Program-made: the position numbers and the translations under genes
The notes under the pieces: model-generated
What the model was told of the DNA's origin: nothing
The model's database searches: none
Seen by the model: the letters and a program-made list of their open reading frames with translations, nothing else
From: Cereibacter sphaeroides
Lineage (GTDB): Bacteria > Pseudomonadota > Alphaproteobacteria > Rhodobacterales > Rhodobacteraceae
Reading direction: 5' to 3'
Assembly (NCBI GenBank): GCA_003243455.1
Contig: QFQS01000012.1
Coordinates: 1-47,064, forward strand
Length of the DNA stretch: 47,064 bases
In this document: positions 42,818 to 47,064 of the stretch, in pieces
Position numbering within the stretch: the first letter of the stretch is position 1
How the letters are laid out: the number at the start of each line of letters is the position of its first letter

Positions 42818-42838
42818 ATGAGTAACCATTCGCCCTGA
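42818..42838 (+). CDS. Six-codon leader mini-ORF coupled to the polymerase gene
   Basis: AGGATTTGC precedes an ATG that encodes MSNHSP, and its TGA overlaps the ATG of the polymerase gene (TGATG). The downstream start has no ribosome site of its own, so ribosomes terminating here could re-initiate on the polymerase. This is a structural inference; expression is untested. Confidence 0.35.
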   Translation: MSNHSP

Positions 42839-44409
42839 TGAACCGCAGCACGATCTCCAGCCCGGCCTTCGCCCCTGTCCGCGCCCCACGGGCGCCTCTT
42901 CTTGCCGGGAAGACGGCCGGGGAGATGGTTGCGACAGCCGCCACCGCAACGGCGCCGCTGTTGTTGATGCTGTTTGTCTTCAGCATCCCGATCCCGGCCT
43001 ATTTCTTCATCGGCGGGACGCGACTGACCTTCACGCGGGTGTTGCTGCTCTTGCTGTTCATCCCGCTGATGATCCGGCTTTTTACCGGAAAGGCTGGGCG
43101 CATCCGGGCCATCGACATCCTGATGTTCCTGTTCTCGGCCTGGATGGCGATCACGCTGCTTTATCACGAGGGCATGAGCCGGATTCCCCTGGCGGGCGCC
43201 ACCGTCATGGAGATTCTCGGCGGTTATCTCGTCGGCCGGACACTGGTGCGCAACGCGACCGATTACCGGCTTCTGCTGCGATGCCTCCTCATCGTGCTCC
43301 TGGTCCTGCTACCCTTCGCCGTGCTGGAATTCTACACCAACAAGAACCTTTTGCGCGACCTTATGGCGTCGGTCTTCAACAGCTATTACAAATCGCCCAG
43401 CCAGACCTGGCGAGAGGGCTATGCCCGGGTCGCCTCAGGCTTTGAACACCCGATCCTCTTCGGTCTTTTCTGCGTCATCACCCTCGCCCCGCTTTTCTAC
43501 CTGCATCGGGACAAGCTGTTCCGCGCCGTCTGCCTCGCGGCGCTCGTCTTTGCCATGACCTATATGTCACTGTCCTCTGCACCGCTCATCGCTGCCGGAC
43601 TGTCGGTTGCGCTGATCGGCTGGGACTATGTGACCAAGGGCAAATGGAAGCCGCTGATCTGGGTGATCTCGGTCGTCTTTGTCTTCCTCAGCCTCGCTTC
43701 GAATCGCGGTCCGATCCGTATCCTGATCGACAACCTGACCTTCAACGCACACACCGCCTATACGCGAATCTGGACCTATGAATACGGCTCGGCCGAGGTC
43801 ATGCGCAATCCGATCATGGGCATAGGGCTGACGGGCGACTGGCAGCGGCCCGGCTGGCTGACCGGTTCGGTCGATAATTTCTGGCTGGTCATCGCGATGC
43901 GATACGGCCTGCCCGGTATCATCATGCTCGCGCTTGCGCTCGGTATGGGGATTCGGGCGGTCACGCGGGCGAAGAACCTGTCCCCGACCGAGGCCAACTG
44001 GCGCACGGGCTATGTCATCTCGCTGACCGGTCTGTTCTTCACATTGGCCACCGTCCATATCTGGGGTGACGTTGCCTCGTTCCTGATGTGCTTCGTAGGG
44101 GCGGGCATGTGGTTTGCCAATCCCCGGCTTGCCGCCACCGCGCAGGAGCCTGTCTCCGCCCCCTCTGGTCGCGCGGCACGGGGCGTGACATCCAGTTCCG
44201 ATGTCGAACCGCAGGAAGCCGCGCCTGCACGGGATACATCTTCGCGCGGTCTCCCAACCACGCGTTTTGCCCAGTTCCACGAGCGTGCGGGAATCCAGCC
44301 CCAGCCCCCCTCCATCCGGACATCTGCGCCGTTCTCTCGCACCCGGCATGCGGCGGAACCGGGTCCCGGGCGGAAACGCCCAGGAAATACGAACAATCGT
44401 TCAGAGTAA
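42838..44409 (+). CDS. Wzy-like O-antigen/EPS polymerase
   Basis: The product is 523 aa. About ten to twelve membrane helices run from residue 35 to 435. A large loop contains YARVASGFEHPILFGLF, the region typical of O-antigen ligase/polymerase (Wzy/WaaL) proteins, and later TRIWTYEYGSAEVMRNPIMGIGLTGDW and GSVDNFWLVIAMRYGLPGI, close to the family's G-x-G and H/D-N-x-x-L motifs. It would join flipped repeat units in the periplasm. The last 90 residues (SAPSGRAARG onward) are a disordered, Pro/Arg-rich cytoplasmic tail unlike most family members. It converges on the next gene with 8 bp between. Confidence 0.88.
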   Translation: MNRSTISSPAFAPVRAPRAPLLAGKTAGEMVATAATATAPLLLMLFVFSIPIPAYFFIGGTRLTFTRVLLLLLFIPLMIRLFTGKAGRIRAIDILMFLFSAWMAITLLYHEGMSRIPLAGATVMEILGGYLVGRTLVRNATDYRLLLRCLLIVLLVLLPFAVLEFYTNKNLLRDLMASVFNSYYKSPSQTWREGYARVASGFEHPILFGLFCVITLAPLFYLHRDKLFRAVCLAALVFAMTYMSLSSAPLIAAGLSVALIGWDYVTKGKWKPLIWVISVVFVFLSLASNRGPIRILIDNLTFNAHTAYTRIWTYEYGSAEVMRNPIMGIGLTGDWQRPGWLTGSVDNFWLVIAMRYGLPGIIMLALALGMGIRAVTRAKNLSPTEANWRTGYVISLTGLFFTLATVHIWGDVASFLMCFVGAGMWFANPRLAATAQEPVSAPSGRAARGVTSSSDVEPQEAAPARDTSSRGLPTTRFAQFHERAGIQPQPPSIRTSAPFSRTRHAAEPGPGRKRPGNTNNRSE

Positions 44410-44417
44410 AACAGAGT

Positions 44418-45500
44418 CTATTCCGCCGCGGTCCGGGCCGCTCCTTCTGCATTCCGGCCCCTGCGACTGCGCAGCCTGAGGGCAGGCGCCTCGACGAAAG
44501 TCCAGGACAGCACCGCACATACCAGCACGAGCGGAAGCGACAGCGCGATATTCAGTAGCGGCGAGGCGACACCAAGCGCGGCGATCCACTGCTGCAGGGG
44601 AAAGGCATAGACATAGGTGCCGTAGGAATAATCCCCCAGCCGGTTGTAGCGCTTCAGAAGCGGGCTGCGCGCATACCCCAGAACGAAGACGGAATAGGCC
44701 AGCGCCAGCGTCAGCACCGGTTCGAACAACAGGGTCGGGCGCAACAGGGCGGCGGCCAGGCAAAGCAGCACGGCCAGCGTCCAGGACAGCGGAATGACTG
44801 CCCGCCAGACCCAGAAGGCCATACCGATGCCGAAGGGCAGCCCAAGCCGCAGCAGGTTTTCGACCCTGGGATGCAGCTGCATCATCTGCCCTGCCACATG
44901 GGCCAGAATGAAAAGCACAAGTGCCGCCGCGAAAAGCCGCGGTCGGGCAAACAACCCCAGAAGACCGCACAGCACGACGCCCAGATAGCACAGGACCTCA
45001 TAGTTCAGCGTCCAGAGCGAACCGTTGATCGCCGGCCCGAAGGGCGTGGTCTCGAAGACGCCGGGAAGCTCGTATTTCGGATAGAAAAGCGTGAAGTTGC
45101 GCAGGAAATACTCCGGCACCGCCGCCCAGAACACCCGAGGCGAGGCGGTGGTCAGAAACAGGCCGGCGACAAGGATCGTCATGATCAGCACGACGGCCAG
45201 CGCGGGAAAGAGGCGCAGGATGCGGGCCTCGAAAAAACCTCGCAAAGTTGTCTTCTGCGCGAAGCTGCGCGTGATGAAGAAGCCGGAAATGGCGAAGAAC
45301 ACCATCACCGAAAGCATCCCGAGCGTGATGCCCTGCAGGCTACCGGCCAGGGGTTGCACCGCCTTTGGCCCCAGGCTGATCGGATAGGCATGGGAGATCA
45401 GCACACCGGCTGCAGCCAGCATCCGCAGAAGATTGAAATTGTTATCCCGTCCGGCTGCCCGATCGGCGATGCGAAGCAAGTGGGTGCGCTTGCCTGTCAT
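44418..45500 (-). CDS. Membrane O-acyltransferase (acyltransferase 3 family)
   Basis: The start is ATG 45500, with AGGAG six bases upstream; the product is 360 aa. An open extension to 45689 has no support. NFNLLRMLAAAGVLISHAYPIS carries the conserved R-x-x-A and catalytic His. VMVFFAISGFFITRSFAQ, ARILRLFPALAVVLI and INGSLWTLNYEVLCYL follow in the family order, with about ten membrane helices. It lacks an SGNH domain, unlike the enzyme at 17897. The close of the protein is a short basic tail. It probably acetylates or succinylates an EPS sugar using a cytoplasmic acyl-CoA. Confidence 0.92.
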   Translation of the reverse strand: MTGKRTHLLRIADRAAGRDNNFNLLRMLAAAGVLISHAYPISLGPKAVQPLAGSLQGITLGMLSVMVFFAISGFFITRSFAQKTTLRGFFEARILRLFPALAVVLIMTILVAGLFLTTASPRVFWAAVPEYFLRNFTLFYPKYELPGVFETTPFGPAINGSLWTLNYEVLCYLGVVLCGLLGLFARPRLFAAALVLFILAHVAGQMMQLHPRVENLLRLGLPFGIGMAFWVWRAVIPLSWTLAVLLCLAAALLRPTLLFEPVLTLALAYSVFVLGYARSPLLKRYNRLGDYSYGTYVYAFPLQQWIAALGVASPLLNIALSLPLVLVCAVLSWTFVEAPALRLRSRRGRNAEGAARTAAE

Positions 45501-45554
45501 GTCGTCTCCTGCAGAGCGCTCCGATGTGGGCGAGATGCATTTCAGTCTCTGCAT

Positions 45555-45593
45555 ATCATCGATGATGCCGATCCGACAGGCCAAGGGCCTGTC
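45555..45593. promoter_or_regulatory. Palindrome and hairpin upstream of the acyltransferase gene
   Basis: ATCATCGATGAT (45555-45566) is a perfect 12-bp palindrome. Next to it, GACAGGCC/GGCCTGTC (45575-45582, 45586-45593) make an 8-bp stem with a 3-nt loop. Both lie 55-95 bp ahead of the start codon, where an operator or leader structure is expected. Confidence 0.4.
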
Positions 45594-45771
45594 ACAACCC
45601 GTTGTGCGAAGGAAACGGGTAAATTTCGGGCAGTCCCCCGGCAGATGCACGATCGGAGAAAAATCCTCCGAAGTTTGTGCCATTACCAATCGTATAAGTA
45701 TTCAATAATGTGACTTTATGGAATAATCTCGCCGGACAGTTTTATGTGTTTTTCCAGTACAGGAGTTTGGC

Positions 45772-46581
45772 ATGCCCGCCCCCAATCTGCTGCTTGTCGG
45801 ATGCCAGAAATCGGGCACCACCTGGACCCATATCAGCCTGCGGAAGTCGCGCCACATCGTGGCCACCAACGAGAAAGAGCTGCATTTCTTCACCAAGCCT
45901 GAGACGGAACGGGACTGGGACGCCTATCTGGCGCATTTCCCGGCTCGGGACGGTGCCAGCTATTACATGGAAACCACGCCGAACTACTTCCAACTGCCCT
46001 CGGACGGTCGCGACATTGCGACCGAGATCAAGGCGGCGCTCGGGCATCCGACCATCATGGCCATCTTCCGCAACCCGGTCGAGCGTTACGAATCCGCCTA
46101 TATCCATCACATGGATAAGGGCCGCCTGCCCTACAGCGCCACGATCCGTGGGCTGACCACCGAGATCCCCTCGATGCTGGACTATGGCCGCTACGGCAGC
46201 ATCCTGCGCCACTGGAAGAAGGTCTTCCCCGATATCGGCACCTTCTTTTACGACGACATCCAGGCCGACAAGATGCGCTTCCTGACCGGCATGATGGCCT
46301 TTCTGGGCCTGCAGAACGATCTCATGGCCAAGGCTGTCGATTTCCGCGCCAATGACAAGACGATCAAGGTCAAGGAACGGCATGCCGACTGGAAGATGCC
46401 CGTGCTGGAGCCCGAGACGGCCGATCAACTGCGCGATTACTACCGTGATGAGGTGCTGGAGTTGCAGGATCTGACGGGCCGCGACCTGTCGCACTGGCTG
46501 GCTCCCGCCCCCGAAGTCAAGACGGCCAGTGTTATCGGCCTGTCGGGCTATGTCCGCCGGATGATGGGCGGGCGGGCCTGA
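45772..46581 (+). CDS. PAPS-dependent sulfotransferase
   Basis: The product is 269 aa; AGGAG lies seven bases before the ATG. The 5'-phosphosulfate loop is LVGCQKSGTTW (Lys13), and the 3'-phosphate motif is IMAIFRNPVERYESAY, with Arg and Ser in the expected places. ELHFFTKP and YMETTPNYF are typical of the heparan-sulfate-type (NodH/Stf0-like) group. It would move sulfate from PAPS to a hydroxyl or amine of a carbohydrate. Next to the EPS polymerase this points to a sulfated EPS. PAPS synthesis genes are not in the window. It has no signal peptide, so it acts in the cytoplasm. Confidence 0.92.
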   Translation: MPAPNLLLVGCQKSGTTWTHISLRKSRHIVATNEKELHFFTKPETERDWDAYLAHFPARDGASYYMETTPNYFQLPSDGRDIATEIKAALGHPTIMAIFRNPVERYESAYIHHMDKGRLPYSATIRGLTTEIPSMLDYGRYGSILRHWKKVFPDIGTFFYDDIQADKMRFLTGMMAFLGLQNDLMAKAVDFRANDKTIKVKERHADWKMPVLEPETADQLRDYYRDEVLELQDLTGRDLSHWLAPAPEVKTASVIGLSGYVRRMMGGRA

Positions 46582-46680
46582 AGCCGAAACACCCTGCGTC
46601 ATAAGAGCACAGGGGTGCCGTAATTTTGCCCGAGAATCGCGCAAGCCTCGACATTAGTTTTAACATCTTTTGCCAAGAGC

Positions 46681-46887
46681 ATGCCCATGTTCCTAGGTCC
46701 TTTGCTTCTGGGAAGTTTTGCAGGCTACGTCGCCGCCGGATTGGCGCTGGTGCTGGGGCTGGCGTTCTGGCTTGCCGCGCTGACCCTGGTCGCCACCGGG
46801 ATGACAGCCACCGGTTTCCTGCTCGCCCTGCTCGTGCTGCGCAATCCTTTGGCGCAACACCCGGGAATGCTGCACGCCGCCCTCTGA
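46681..46887 (+). CDS. Small two-helix membrane protein (hypothetical)
   Basis: The product is 68 aa. The sequence is almost wholly hydrophobic, with two predicted membrane helices (GPLLLGSFAGYVAAGLALVL and FWLAALTLVATGMTATGFLL) joined by a short turn and a short polar end. The ribosome site is weak (AAGAG close to the ATG). It lies 99 bp after the sulfotransferase and 91 bp before the next glycosyltransferase. I do not recognise it. A real small gene is plausible but not proven. Confidence 0.4.
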   Translation: MPMFLGPLLLGSFAGYVAAGLALVLGLAFWLAALTLVATGMTATGFLLALLVLRNPLAQHPGMLHAAL

Positions 46888-46978
46888 ATGCGCGATCCCT
46901 GCCAAGGGGTCATTGCAGGGTCATTCCGGGGTGCTATCCTTTGCAAACGGAACAGCCCGCCTACAGAATGAGCCTGTC

Positions 46979-47064
46979 ATGAGTGCCCCCCTGCCCCGGA
47001 TCGCGGTCGTGATCCCCTGCTACAATTCCGAGGCCTGGATCACCCGCACGATCAACTCCGTGCT
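46979..47064 (+). CDS. Family 2 glycosyltransferase, 3'-truncated by window edge
   Basis: Twenty-eight complete codons are visible. LPRIAVVIPCYNSEAWI is the opening strand of a GT2 domain. Bases 46986-47025 are identical to 662-701 and 47045-47064 are identical to 721-740, with five mismatches between, so this is a very recent duplicate of the start of the gene at 652. Reading from the last base into base 1 would keep the frame and join it to the truncated gene at the left edge. Whether the two really join is unproven. Confidence 0.85.
   Translation, partial: MSAPLPRIAVVIPCYNSEAWITRTINSV

Noticed and set aside
1..47064. CRISPR array, tRNA or rRNA genes
   Set aside because: No regular short repeats with spacers, cloverleaf-type sequences or rRNA signatures were noticed on either strand.

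Overview
The GC content is high and the protein families are those of Rhodobacterales (Alphaproteobacteria; Paracoccus-like or a related genus). These families are a RepA (RPA-type) replicon with ParA/ParB, VPLPA-type C-terminal sorting tails, and a fused exosortase/EpsI protein. The species cannot be named from sequence alone. A plasmid replication and partition module lies inside an exopolysaccharide (EPS) locus, so this is most likely an extrachromosomal replicon dedicated to surface polysaccharide, like the RepA-I 'biofilm plasmids' known from roseobacters.

Layout. (1) 1-2512: two family-2 glycosyltransferases (GT2), the first cut by the window edge and the second lacking its catalytic middle, plus an AT-rich GT8 gene. 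(2) 2620-6561: repA, a recognisable origin (perfect DnaA box, three iterons with 22-bp period, AT-rich stretch), parA, parB and candidate centromere palindromes. (3) 6714-9651: a PssD/PssE-like (Alg14/Alg13-like) split glycosyltransferase, a Gfo/Idh/MocA dehydrogenase and an unassigned probable TIM-barrel protein. (4) 9898-17712: the sorting and secretion block, with two VPLPA-CTERM proteins, an IalB-like protein, a rhomboid protease, exosortase (XrtD type), an outer-membrane beta-barrel and an OPX export protein. (5) 17897-28672: two acyltransferases, an orphan TadE/TadG pair, a serine resolvase and several glycosyltransferases. (6) 29177-34940: a third sorted protein, then a BY-kinase/Wzz/ExeA-like ATPase operon and a second beta-helix protein. 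(7) 35436-42651: the initiating sugar-phosphate transferase, a TPR lipoprotein (PrsT-like), two glycosyltransferases and an ABC exporter resembling PglK flippases. (8) 42838-47064: a Wzy-like polymerase, acyltransferase, sulfotransferase, a small membrane protein, and the first 86 bp of another GT2 whose DNA nearly matches the start of the gene at 652.

Working model (inference). The sugar transferase at 35436 loads the first sugar on undecaprenyl phosphate. PssD/PssE and the GTs extend the unit, acyltransferases and a sulfotransferase decorate it, the ABC protein may flip it, and the Wzy-like protein polymerises it. Wzz, the BY-kinase and the ATPase control length, and OPX, the beta-barrel and the TPR lipoprotein carry it out. 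VPLPA-tailed proteins, including a beta-helix protein, are processed by the exosortase and are probably anchored to or released with the polymer. This component set parallels the exosortase/PEP-CTERM EPS loci, but with a VPLPA-type sortase.

Both window ends fall in the same GT2 family, so the contig probably ended at a repeat. No tRNA, rRNA, CRISPR array or complete insertion sequence was seen.
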